A stretch of 10,206 nucleotides of DNA from an uncultured Lysobacter sp. Lineage in GTDB: Bacteria > Pseudomonadota > Gammaproteobacteria > Xanthomonadales > Xanthomonadaceae. A program made the position numbers and the translations under genes. This document shows positions 1 to 7,678 of this stretch, in pieces. The stretch spans positions 1-10,206 of the forward strand of contig CADCUA010000127.1 in NCBI GenBank assembly GCA_902805755.1, given 5' to 3'. Position 1 is the first letter of the stretch; the number at the start of each line of letters is the position of its first letter. Under the pieces are notes generated by a model. It saw only the letters and a program-made list of their open reading frames with translations, was not told where the DNA came from and did not search any database.

Positions 1-34
1 AACCGCCCCAGCTCAAGCCGGGGCGGTTTTTTTT
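1..34 (+). terminator. Intrinsic terminator of an upstream gene outside the window
   Basis: A perfect 9-bp stem (AACCGCCCC at 1-9 pairing with GGGGCGGTT at 20-28) encloses a 10-nt loop and runs into eight T residues (27-34). This is a textbook rho-independent terminator for plus-strand transcription arriving from the left of the window. It also insulates the protease gene that follows. Confidence 0.9.
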
Positions 35-122
35 GTCCCATTTCGACAAAACCGTTTTTCGTCACAGTTTTCCCCGCGCGATGGACCAATGCCGGTCGGT
101 CGCGTTTTCCCCTGGTGTAATC

Positions 123-128
123 AAGGAG
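123..128 (+). promoter_or_regulatory. Ribosome binding site that fixes the protease start
   Basis: AAGGAG lies 5 nt before the ATG at 134. It favours that ATG over the in-frame ATG at 89, which would put 15 extra residues ahead of a well-formed signal peptide. Confidence 0.75.
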
Positions 129-133
129 TGATC

Positions 134-1393
134 ATGCAAGACCGTAAATCCCTGCGTTGCCTCGTGGCCTTTGGTGCCCTCGCCGTCAGCGGTGCGTCCA
201 TGGCGGGCCAGCCGCTGTTTGTGGGTGAAGTTGCACCGTCTGCAAAAGCGGCGGGCCAGGCGCGTGCGCTTGCATCGCGCCCGGAAACCTTCAACCTGCG
301 TGTCGTGAAGCTCAATCCGGCGGTGGTGAATGCCGCCACGCGCGAGATCCAGCTGGACCTCGGCCACCATCGCGTCAATGCGGTGCTGTCGGACGCGCAG
401 AACGTCGACGCCGGCGGCCTGGTGTGGAGCGGTGACATCAAGGAAACCGCAAAGGCGCGTTCGGCGTCCGCGCGCGAGACGGCGCAGGACCTCGCGAACC
501 ACGCCACGCTGGTGCGACGCGACGGCACGATCACCGGCAACGTGCGCATCAAGGGCACGCTCTACCGCATCCGTCCGCTGATCGACGGCACGCACGCGGT
601 GATCGAAGTGGACGAGCGCCGCATGCCCGCCGATCATCCGGCCGAGTATTCGGATCTGCCGCGCATGGACGTGAGCGCGTCAAAGACGAAGTCCGGCGGC
701 GGTGATTTCAGCACCATGGCGATCAGTCCCGGTACCACGGCCACGATCCGCGTGATGGTGGTGGCGACGAATGCCGCAGTGAACGCGTACGGCGGCAACA
801 TGCGTTCGCTGATGGACCTGGCGATCAGCGAATCCAACCAGGGCTATGCGAATTCCAACGTCGGCATCAACCTGGTGCTCGCGGGTTACTACACCACCAG
901 CTACACCGAAGCCGGCATGAGCACGGACCTGGCACGCTTCCGCGGCACCACCGACGGTTACATGGACGGCATCCACAGCACGCGCAACTCGATTGCCGCC
1001 GACGTTGCCATGCTGATCGGCAACCAGGGCGCGTCGTGCGGCCTCGCCTCGGGCATCGGTTCGACCGCGTCCACGGCGTTCGCCACCACGTACTGGAACT
1101 GCGCGACGGGCTATTACAGCTTCGCGCACGAGATCGGGCACCTGCAGTCGGCGCGTCACGATCCCGCGGCCGATTCGAGCACGACGCCGTACGCGTACGG
1201 TCATGGCTATCGCGCGCCGAACAACGCCTGGCGCACGATCATGGCCTATGCCTGCACCGGCGGTTGCCCGCGACTGAACTACTGGTCCAACCCGGACAGG
1301 ACCTATAACGGCGTGCCGATGGGCACGGCCGACAAGAGCCACAACCAGCGCGTGCTCGTCAACACCAAGCACACGATGGCCGGCTTCCGCTGA
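134..1393 (+). CDS. Secreted metzincin-type zinc metalloprotease (reprolysin-like; possibly peptidyl-Asp metalloendopeptidase)
   Basis: The 419-residue protein is predicted to be an exported zinc endopeptidase. Residues 1-24 form a signal peptide (basic Arg4-Lys5, hydrophobic core, Ala-Ser-Met-Ala before Gly25). Residues about 25-200 look like a propeptide, and the catalytic domain begins near residue 202 (IRVMVVAT). The zinc site is HEIGHLQSARHD: His332, Glu333 as base, His336 and His342. Met370 in IMAYAC is the metzincin Met-turn, followed by a conserved-looking NYWSNP segment. The usual metzincin HExxHxxGxxH has Gly at the eighth place; here it is Ser339. The final HD and the Met-turn region resemble what I recall of peptidyl-Asp metallopeptidases (MEROPS M72), but that subfamily call is inference. 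The start follows the AAGGAG site at 123-128. The gene is monocistronic between terminators at 1-34 and 1417-1444. A secreted protease suits a predatory or lytic Lysobacter-like lifestyle. Confidence 0.85.
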   Translation: MQDRKSLRCLVAFGALAVSGASMAGQPLFVGEVAPSAKAAGQARALASRPETFNLRVVKLNPAVVNAATREIQLDLGHHRVNAVLSDAQNVDAGGLVWSGDIKETAKARSASARETAQDLANHATLVRRDGTITGNVRIKGTLYRIRPLIDGTHAVIEVDERRMPADHPAEYSDLPRMDVSASKTKSGGGDFSTMAISPGTTATIRVMVVATNAAVNAYGGNMRSLMDLAISESNQGYANSNVGINLVLAGYYTTSYTEAGMSTDLARFRGTTDGYMDGIHSTRNSIAADVAMLIGNQGASCGLASGIGSTASTAFATTYWNCATGYYSFAHEIGHLQSARHDPAADSSTTPYAYGHGYRAPNNAWRTIMAYACTGGCPRLNYWSNPDRTYNGVPMGTADKSHNQRVLVNTKHTMAGFR

Positions 1394-1416
1394 TCATCGG
1401 GTTCGTGCGTTAAAGC

Positions 1417-1444
1417 AAAACCCCGGCTCCGGCCGGGGTTTTTT
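1417..1444. terminator. Bidirectional intrinsic terminator between convergent genes
   Basis: AAAACCCCGG (1417-1426) pairs perfectly with CCGGGGTTTT (1433-1442), with one more C-G pair inside and a 4-nt loop. There is a T-run on the plus strand (1439-1444) and an A-run (1417-1420) that acts as a T-run on the minus strand. It lies 24 nt after the protease stop and 24 nt after the convergent asparaginase-like stop, so it probably serves both. Confidence 0.9.
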
Positions 1445-1467
1445 ATGCGATCACGCCGGTGGGCCGG

Positions 1468-1956
1468 CTATTCCAGCGCTTCGAAGCGATTCGCTGCCAC
1501 GTTCTTGCGCACCCTGTTCGGCTCCCAGATGCGGCCGTTCATCGCAATGTAGACGCCGGGCGGCAGGCATTGCACGGCGCCCACCGCGGTGCCGATATTG
1601 AACTCCGCATCCGAGCCGCGAAAACGCGCCGGATTCAGCGCGCCGGTGAGGACAATGGTCTTGTCCGTCAGCGACGACAGCACCTGCGCAGTTGCGACCA
1701 TGCTGTCGGTGCCGTGCGTGACCAGTATGTGGCGCGCGCTCTGCGCGGCGATCGTCGCACGCAGCAGTTCGCGGTCGGCGTCGGTGATGTGCAGCGAGTC
1801 CTTGCGGATGATCGGGATCACGTTGAAGCGGAACGCGACGCCGAGCTCCTCGAGGATGCGACCGATCTGCGGCTCGCCGACCTGGAAATCCGACTTGTCG
1901 TCGAAGTAGATCTTGTCGATCGTTCCGCCGGTGGTGACGATGCAGAGCTGGTCCAT
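1468..1956 (-). CDS. Single-domain asparaginase-like protein (N-terminal asparaginase domain only)
   Basis: This 162-residue protein matches only the N-terminal alpha/beta domain of type I/II L-asparaginases, which are usually 320-350 residues. All the recognisable active-site elements are present: VTTGGTI with nucleophile Thr12, HGTDS at 81-85 (Thr83, Asp84), and a late Lys151 in NRVRKN that aligns with the catalytic lysine (Lys162 of E. coli AnsB). The protein stops 11 residues after that lysine, so the small C-terminal domain is absent. Substrate is unproven: it could hydrolyse asparagine or another amide, or have lost activity. There is no signal peptide, so it is likely cytoplasmic. The ATG at 1956 places TGGTI where the family has it, although no clear Shine-Dalgarno is visible. 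It lies 75 nt after the DUF2069 gene on the same strand and has a TATAAT box just upstream. I recall short stand-alone proteins of this kind in other proteobacteria, so it is probably not a broken gene. Confidence 0.85.
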   Translation of the reverse strand: MDQLCIVTTGGTIDKIYFDDKSDFQVGEPQIGRILEELGVAFRFNVIPIIRKDSLHITDADRELLRATIAAQSARHILVTHGTDSMVATAQVLSSLTDKTIVLTGALNPARFRGSDAEFNIGTAVGAVQCLPPGVYIAMNGRIWEPNRVRKNVAANRFEALE

Positions 1957-1986
1957 CGAGGCATCACATGTTCAGGGCTGGGCGCG

Positions 1987-1992
1987 ATTATA
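1987..1992 (-). promoter_or_regulatory. Consensus -10 box for the asparaginase-like gene
   Basis: The minus strand reads TATAAT here, 30 nt before the ATG at 1956, a perfect sigma70-type -10 hexamer in otherwise GC-rich DNA. I find no good -35 at 16-18 nt (best is TTCGGG at 18). It may be a weak or activator-dependent promoter giving the gene expression independent of wrbA. Confidence 0.45.
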
Positions 1993-2031
1993 CGGACGCG
2001 CGTGCGTGGCCCCGAAGTGCAACGTCGCGCC

Positions 2032-3177
<1,146 letters not shown>

Positions 3178-4503
3178 ATGGCCTGGCTTCGCGCTTTCTT
3201 CAATTTCCTCGTCGAACTGCACGAGCGCATCCATGCGCTCGTGGTGCAGATCGTCCACGCGCGTATCCTGCATCACGCGCGAATGCTGGCGTTCCTGCGC
3301 TTCTGGGGCCGCCGCACGTTCGAGGATGACCTGTTCCAGGCCGCGGGCGCGCTGTCGTACACCACGGTATTCGCGCTGGTGCCGCTGTCGATGGTGGTGT
3401 TCGGCGTGCTGTCGGCGTTCCCGGTGTTTTCCGAGTTGAGCGACCAGCTCAGCGATTATGTGTTCTCGAACTTCGTGCCGCGCGCGGCAAGTTCGGTGCA
3501 GACGCATCTCAGGCAGTTCTCAGCGAATGCCGGACAACTGACGGCGGCCGGTGTCATCGCGTTGCTCGTGTCGCTGCTGATCACGATCAATGGCGTGGAA
3601 GCGGCGTTCAACCGCATCTGGCGCGTGCAGATCGGCCATCCCAAGCTGGGGCGCTTTCTCATCTACTGGACCGTGCTGACGCTGGGATCGCTGGTCGCGG
3701 CGGCAAGCATGGCGATGTCCGCACGCTTCTTCGCGCTGTCGGTGTTCGAGACGCAGGTCGGCGGTGCGCTCGAGCATGTGCTGATGAAGCTCGCGCCGAT
3801 GTCGATCGAGTTGCTGGCGATCGCGGTCATCTACCGCGTCGTGCCGCATCGCACGATCAAATGGCGCCATGCGCTGGCGGGCGCACTGGTCGCGACCGTG
3901 CTGGTGGAAGCGATCAAGAGCGGTATCGGTCTGTACCTCGGCTCGTTCGGTACCTATTCGAAGATCTACGGTGCGGTCGCGTTCGTGCCGATCTTTCTGC
4001 TGTGGATCTACATGACCTGGCTGGCCATGCTGCTGGGCGCGTCGCTGGCCTCGGCGCTATCGGCGTTCCGCTACCAGCCCGCGCATCTGCGGCTGCCGGA
4101 GGGCTACGAGATGTACGGCCTGCTGCGCTTGATCGCCCGCTTCCAGCAGGCGCGTCTGGACGGCCGCGGGCTGCACAGCGACGCGATCCAGCAGATGGAG
4201 CCGATGCTGACCGATACGCTGGTCCAGCAGATGCTCGCGCAGCTGTGCGAAATCCGCTTGGTGCGCCGCGCGGAAGACGGCGAATGGCTGCTGGCGCGTG
4301 ATCTCGACGGGCTGACATTGGCTGAACTCTACGAAGCCTGCCAGCTGCGCATTCCGGTCGCCGAAGCGCGCTTGCCCGCGCGCGACGACCCGTTCGGCCG
4401 CGCCGCGCTGGAGGTGATCGATGAATTGCGTATCCCGCTGCGCGACCTGCTGAAACGCCGCGTCGACACCCTGTATTCCGCTGAAAAGGATCCGACCCGA
4501 TGA
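3178..4503 (+). CDS. yihY: YihY/UPF0761 family membrane protein with C-terminal cytoplasmic extension
   Basis: The 441-residue product is an inner-membrane protein of the YihY (YihY/virulence factor BrkB-like) family, once mislabelled ribonuclease BN. The family's biochemical role is not settled. The hallmark N-terminal region is FWGRRTFEDDLFQAAGALSY (42-61), followed by VPL and FPVF. Six hydrophobic segments fall at about 54-80, 121-141, 160-182, 205-222, 231-253 and 264-292. Residues 298-441 form a soluble, charged extension that E. coli YihY (about 290 residues) lacks; its helical pattern suggests a winged-helix-like domain, but that is inference. No Shine-Dalgarno precedes the ATG, and a possible -10 ends only 6 nt upstream, so the mRNA could be leaderless. 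It opens an operon: its TGA overlaps the next ATG by 4 bp. Confidence 0.9.
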   Translation: MAWLRAFFNFLVELHERIHALVVQIVHARILHHARMLAFLRFWGRRTFEDDLFQAAGALSYTTVFALVPLSMVVFGVLSAFPVFSELSDQLSDYVFSNFVPRAASSVQTHLRQFSANAGQLTAAGVIALLVSLLITINGVEAAFNRIWRVQIGHPKLGRFLIYWTVLTLGSLVAAASMAMSARFFALSVFETQVGGALEHVLMKLAPMSIELLAIAVIYRVVPHRTIKWRHALAGALVATVLVEAIKSGIGLYLGSFGTYSKIYGAVAFVPIFLLWIYMTWLAMLLGASLASALSAFRYQPAHLRLPEGYEMYGLLRLIARFQQARLDGRGLHSDAIQQMEPMLTDTLVQQMLAQLCEIRLVRRAEDGEWLLARDLDGLTLAELYEACQLRIPVAEARLPARDDPFGRAALEVIDELRIPLRDLLKRRVDTLYSAEKDPTR

Positions 4504-5057
4504 CCCTGCGAGTGACCGTCGCACTGGCCGTTCTGCTTGCATCGACCGCCTGCGACCGCGGCGCGGATGCGCCTGCTGCGCCCGAGGCCACGTCTGCCGC
4601 CGCGCAGTCCGGCGCGTCAGCCGCTGCACCGCCGCCGAAGGCGGACATACCCGCGCTGGACGTGACCACGCTGGATGGCGCCCGCTACGAGCTCGCCACG
4701 CGCCGCGGCAAATGGGTGGTCGTGAACTTCTGGGCAACCTGGTGCGCGCCCTGCCTGAAGGAAATGCCCGACCTGTCCGCGCTGGATGCGCGGCGCGAGG
4801 ATCTTGAAGTGGTCGGCCTGGCCTACGAGGAAATCGAGCCGGCCGACATGCAGGTGTTCCTCAAGGCGCATCCGGTCGTGTATCCCGTCGCGATCGTCGA
4901 CGTGGCCGCTCCGCCAGCGGGTTTCGAGACGCCGCGCGGGCTGCCGACGACCTACCTGATCCGGCCCGACGGGCGCATCGCGAAGAAATTCCTCGGGCCG
5001 GTGACCGGCGCGGACATCGAAGCGGAGATCACGCGCGCAAGCGGCACGGCGACGTGA
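4500..5057 (+). CDS. TlpA-like thioredoxin-fold protein, membrane-anchored or periplasmic
   Basis: This 185-residue protein is likely an exported thiol-disulfide reductase of the TlpA/ResA type. An N-terminal hydrophobic segment (residues 2-17) ends at Cys18. The preceding Ser-Thr-Ala makes a weak lipobox, since position -3 is Ser rather than Leu, so lipidation is likely but not sure. An Ala/Pro-rich linker (19-45) follows, then the thioredoxin fold with FWATWCAPCLKE: active-site Cys82 and Cys85. The cis-proline is Pro149 in GLPTTYLI, and IRPDGRI is the usual late strand. Such proteins keep cysteines reduced in the periplasm, for example in cytochrome c maturation or for specific client proteins; no cyt c gene is nearby to fix the client. 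It overlaps yihY by ATGA and the acylphosphatase gene by GTGA, so the three are translated together. Confidence 0.88.
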   Translation: MTLRVTVALAVLLASTACDRGADAPAAPEATSAAAQSGASAAAPPPKADIPALDVTTLDGARYELATRRGKWVVVNFWATWCAPCLKEMPDLSALDARREDLEVVGLAYEEIEPADMQVFLKAHPVVYPVAIVDVAAPPAGFETPRGLPTTYLIRPDGRIAKKFLGPVTGADIEAEITRASGTAT

Positions 5058-5323
5058 GCGCGGCCCGGTTCGTGGTTCGCGGCAAGGTGCAGGGCGTCTG
5101 GTTCCGGGCGTCCACCCGCGAACAGGCCGGGGCGTTGGGCCTGCGGGGTCATGCGCATAACCGCGAGGACGGCAGCGTCGAAGTGCTTGCGGTCGGTACG
5201 GACGACTCGGTCGAGGCGCTCGCGGGCTGGCTGCGTCTGGGGCCGTCCGGGGCGCGGGTGGACACGGTGGAGCGCTCTACTGCGGACGAGAGCGAAGCGG
5301 GCGAGTCGTTTCGCATCGGTTGA
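5054..5323 (+). CDS. acyP: Acylphosphatase
   Basis: Acylphosphatases hydrolyse carboxyl-phosphate bonds such as acetyl phosphate and 1,3-bisphosphoglycerate in the cytoplasm. The product is 89 residues, standard for the family. GKVQGVWFRAST (10-21) carries the phosphate-binding loop and catalytic Arg18. GHAHNREDGSVEV (32-44) carries catalytic Asn36; the 18-residue gap between them is the same as in the well-studied muscle enzyme. The start is a GTG whose last two bases form the TGA of the upstream thioredoxin gene, so it depends on translational coupling. His33 and His35 in the second motif are a little unusual, where Trp or Val-Arg is common. Why it is linked to YihY and a thioredoxin is not known to me. 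Confidence 0.92.
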   Translation: MSAARFVVRGKVQGVWFRASTREQAGALGLRGHAHNREDGSVEVLAVGTDDSVEALAGWLRLGPSGARVDTVERSTADESEAGESFRIG

Positions 5324-5439
5324 GGCGGTGTCAGGTTGCCGGTCGCGCAACGTTTCGGAGCGCGTCAGTACATGGGATCAGGCTGTGCTGCGAAGAAGCT
5401 CTACGGCAGGGCAGGCCAGAAGGTGCTGAGCTTTCGTTT

Positions 5440-5460
5440 CCGATCCCGATCCCGATCCCG
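5440..5460. repeat. CCGATC hexamer tandem repeat (3.5 copies)
   Basis: A perfect 6-bp period runs for 21 nt. On the minus strand this gives GGG-ATC-GGG-ATC-GGG-ATC-GG, three GGG runs and one GG run at equal 3-nt spacing, which could fold into a two-tetrad or bulged G-quadruplex. Each unit also carries a GATC site. Confidence 0.85.
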
Positions 5461-5512
5461 CGCAGCCGCTGAGCCCGGCTTTTGAGTGGGTTTCACCGGC
5501 CCGGCACGACAA

Positions 5513-5539
5513 CTGCGACAGCCTGCACGCCCGTCGCAG
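5513..5539. repeat. 7-bp perfect stem-loop
   Basis: CTGCGAC (5513-5519) pairs with GTCGCAG (5533-5539) around a 13-nt loop. The sequence running from it (GTCGCAGGAGTCGGTTCAAG, 5533-5552) loosely resembles repetitive extragenic palindromes of Pseudomonas and xanthomonads, but the match is from memory and imperfect. It has no T-run, so it is not a standard terminator. Confidence 0.5.
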
Positions 5540-5594
5540 GAGTCGGTTCAAGCATGAGCTGTGCATTCGTTTCAGACCTGCCGGATGCCTCCGC

Positions 5595-5888
5595 ATGAGC
5601 GGTGCGGACTGGATCGGCTGGGCCGCGTCGGCCGTGCTGATCGCGACGCTGATCCGGCAGGTGGTCGTGCAATGGCGCGAGCGCAGCGTCGAGGGTGTGT
5701 CGTCCTGGCTCTTCGTCGGCCAGCTTGCTGCAAGCGTGGGTTTCACCGTCTACAGCTGGATGGTTGGCAACCCGGTGTTCGTGTTCACCAACAGTGTGTT
5801 GCTGCTGACGGCGGTGATCGGGCAGCTGATCTACCGGCGCAACCGGCGGCTGGCTGACAGCGGAGAGTCGGATCGCACGTTGCACTAG
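5595..5888 (+). CDS. SemiSWEET-like PQ-loop small membrane transporter
   Basis: The 97-residue protein has three hydrophobic segments (about 6-25, 38-57, 60-83), the three-helix unit of bacterial SemiSWEET sugar transporters, which work as dimers. Family features include QWRERSVEGVSSW (26-38; compare the KS-x-EGLS-x-W pattern), Trp55 in the second helix, and Asn66 in the third helix where SemiSWEETs have a substrate-contacting Asn. The family's Pro-Gln hinge is Arg21-Gln22 here, so the Pro is lost; transport mechanics could differ. The substrate is unknown. The ATG has no good Shine-Dalgarno, and an upstream ATG at 5585 is out of frame. The stop codon lies inside the inverted repeat shared with the convergent glycosyltransferase gene. 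Confidence 0.8.
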   Translation: MSGADWIGWAASAVLIATLIRQVVVQWRERSVEGVSSWLFVGQLAASVGFTVYSWMVGNPVFVFTNSVLLLTAVIGQLIYRRNRRLADSGESDRTLH

Positions 5889-5945
5889 CGTTTGCAGTCG
5901 TGTTGCTGCAGCTGACGACAGGCGTTTGTCCCGACGCTAGTGCAA
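5880..5945. repeat. 12-bp perfect inverted repeat spanning two convergent gene ends
   Basis: TTGCACTAGCGT (5880-5891) and its exact reverse complement (5934-5945) are separated by 42 nt. Each arm holds the last two sense codons and stop of one gene, so both proteins end in Leu-His-stop (TTG CAC TAG). The loop contains two smaller dyads: GTCGT 5897-5901 / ACGAC 5915-5919, and GACA 5917-5920 / TGTC 5927-5930. There is no T-run, but RNA from either strand would form a 12-bp stem at its 3' end, which could stop exonucleases or limit read-through. Confidence 0.75.
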
Positions 5946-7676
5946 GGGCGCCGGCGGTAGCCCCGCGCGCTGGCGTTCGACCATCGCTCGCATGACGCGC
6001 GCAAAGTCAGATGCGAAACCCGGCATGTCGAACAGGCCTGAGGTCGTTCTGCGCGCCGCCAGTTCACGTCGAACATCCGCAAGCGCGGCTCGATCGCGCC
6101 CCAGCATCACTGCATGTTCGACAAAGGCCTCGTCGCTGTCGACGTTGAGTGCGGGCATGCCGAGGTGATGGTTGAGGCTGCCGGCCACGCGTGCCGCGAA
6201 CGTGTCACCGGGGCAGGTCAGCACCGGACAGCCGGCCCACAGCGCGTCGGATGCGGTGGTATGCGCGTTGTAGGGGTGGGTGTCGAGGAACAGATCGGCA
6301 TGCTGCAGGCGCGCGAGGTATTCGGCATGCGGCTGCTTGGGCATGAAGACGAGCCGGTGCGGGTCGACACCCTGGCTTTCGGCGAAGTCCCGCACGCGCC
6401 TGTTCGCAAGCCCGGGTCCGGACAGCAGCCACAGCACGCTATCGGGCACGCCGCGCACTACCGCCAGTGCCCGGGTCATGCTGCGCCAATTGAGCTTGTA
6501 GCTGTTGTTGAAGCAGCAGAACACCACGGCCTCTTCAGGCAACCCGCATTCGTCGCGTGGCGGTGGCGCCGGGATGTTGCGGGCGGTGTCGGACGGCTGG
6601 AAGCAGCGTGGCAGCCACGCCACCTGTTCGCTGAAATGTGGCGCGAGCGACGGCGGCAGCACGAAGCGATCGGCCAGCACGTAATCCAGCCACGGCGCGC
6701 CCGAGGTGCCGGGGTATGCGAGCCAGTTCGCCTGCACCGGCGCGGGTCGCATCGCGAGGACTTCCGGCGTGCCGCCGCCGCCCCAGCCGCGCAGGTCCAG
6801 CAGCACATCGATGCCTGCCTCGCGGATCCGGCGCGCGATCGCTGCGTGCGGCAGCGCCGAGACATCGTGGATTCCATGCACAGCCGCGGACAGGCGCTTG
6901 CGGATGAGGCTGCCATCGTCGCGATTGAGTGCGAACAGATGTGGTTGCACGCCAGGCTCGCTTCGTAGCGCCTCGAACATCGCGACCGTGAGCAACCCGG
7001 TCGGATGCGCGCCGAAACCGTTCGAAAGAAATCCGACGCGCACGGGTTCGCTTTCCACTGCATCAGCAATCGCGCTGCGCGTGACGGGTGTTGGCTGCGC
7101 GGGCGGTAGCGGTCGGATCGCCCGTGCCACCACGTCAGCGCGCAATCGCGCGCAGCGCAGTTGCTCGTCGGGCCCGGCGTCCTCGCTCAGGAACGCGAAC
7201 GGCTCGACGGCCGCGCGCCCTAGCCGCACCGCATCGCGCACCTGTCGCGAGAGCGCATCGACATCGCGCCAGTCACACAGCTTGCGTCGCCAGGCCAGCA
7301 GGTACGCCGCCAGTTGCGGCTCCTGCGGCGCCAGTGCATAAGCGCGCGCGTAAGCGCCTGCGGCCTCTTCGGCTTCGCCGATATCCTCCAGCGCGTGGCC
7401 CAGCCAGACTGCGATGCCCGGATGGCCCGGTGCGTTCGAAGCGGCCGCGCGCAGGCTGGCCGCTGCGTCGTTACGAAGGCCCTGCATCGATTGCGCGCGA
7501 CCGAGCCGCGCAAGCGCTTCCGGGTGGCCCGGGCGCAGCTGCAGTGCACGGCGCGCGGCCGCGTCGCCGGCGCGCGTGTCGCCGGCGTCGAGTTCGGCTT
7601 CGGCGAGCACGATCCACGCCATCGCATTCGCAGGCGCGTGCTCGACGTCGCGTCGCGCCTGCACGCGCGGGTCCAT
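5937..7676 (-). CDS. TPR-containing O-GlcNAc-transferase-like glycosyltransferase (GT41)
   Basis: The 579-residue product matches the bacterial OGT-like protein of Xanthomonas campestris (about 568 residues, crystal structure known). GT41 enzymes use UDP-GlcNAc to modify Ser/Thr, but the natural acceptor and activity of bacterial members are unproven. Residues about 10-130 are TPR repeats with periodic Ala/Leu/Pro patterns (for example LRPGHPEALARLG). The two catalytic lobes follow, with SNGFGAHPTGLL (His224), DLRGWGGGGTPE, NWLAYPGTSGAPW, CCFNNSYKLN (Lys394) and DTHPYNAHTTASDALW. His224 and Lys394 align with His218 and Lys388 of the X. campestris protein at the same +6 offset, so the spacing is intact. 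The ATG at 7676 is preferred: it sits 2 nt after the GNAT stop, whereas the ATG at 7742 would overlap that gene by 64 bp. No signal peptide, so cytoplasmic. Confidence 0.9.
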   Translation of the reverse strand: MDPRVQARRDVEHAPANAMAWIVLAEAELDAGDTRAGDAAARRALQLRPGHPEALARLGRAQSMQGLRNDAAASLRAAASNAPGHPGIAVWLGHALEDIGEAEEAAGAYARAYALAPQEPQLAAYLLAWRRKLCDWRDVDALSRQVRDAVRLGRAAVEPFAFLSEDAGPDEQLRCARLRADVVARAIRPLPPAQPTPVTRSAIADAVESEPVRVGFLSNGFGAHPTGLLTVAMFEALRSEPGVQPHLFALNRDDGSLIRKRLSAAVHGIHDVSALPHAAIARRIREAGIDVLLDLRGWGGGGTPEVLAMRPAPVQANWLAYPGTSGAPWLDYVLADRFVLPPSLAPHFSEQVAWLPRCFQPSDTARNIPAPPPRDECGLPEEAVVFCCFNNSYKLNWRSMTRALAVVRGVPDSVLWLLSGPGLANRRVRDFAESQGVDPHRLVFMPKQPHAEYLARLQHADLFLDTHPYNAHTTASDALWAGCPVLTCPGDTFAARVAGSLNHHLGMPALNVDSDEAFVEHAVMLGRDRAALADVRRELAARRTTSGLFDMPGFASDFARVMRAMVERQRAGLPPAPLH

Positions 7677-7678
7677 GC

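Larger units (their letters stand above)
5324..5594. other. Gene-free gap with short repeat and stem-loop
   Basis: No ORF here looks real on either strand. The gap holds a weak 5-bp stem just after the acylphosphatase stop (GTTGC 5335-5339 / GCAAC 5347-5351), which might slow transcription but is no clear terminator. It also holds the CCGATC tandem repeat at 5440-5460 and the 7-bp stem-loop at 5513-5539. The promoter for the SemiSWEET-like gene should lie in the right half, but no consensus hexamers stand out. Confidence 0.5.

Noticed and set aside
89..133. Upstream in-frame ATG of the protease
   Set aside because: It lacks an RBS and would bury the signal peptide; AAGGAG precedes the ATG at 134.
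5486..5748. 13-bp direct repeat GTGGGTTTCACCG at 5486-5498 and 5736-5748
   Set aside because: One such 13-mer pair is about what chance predicts in a 10-kb GC-biased window, and the second copy is inside the SemiSWEET coding sequence.
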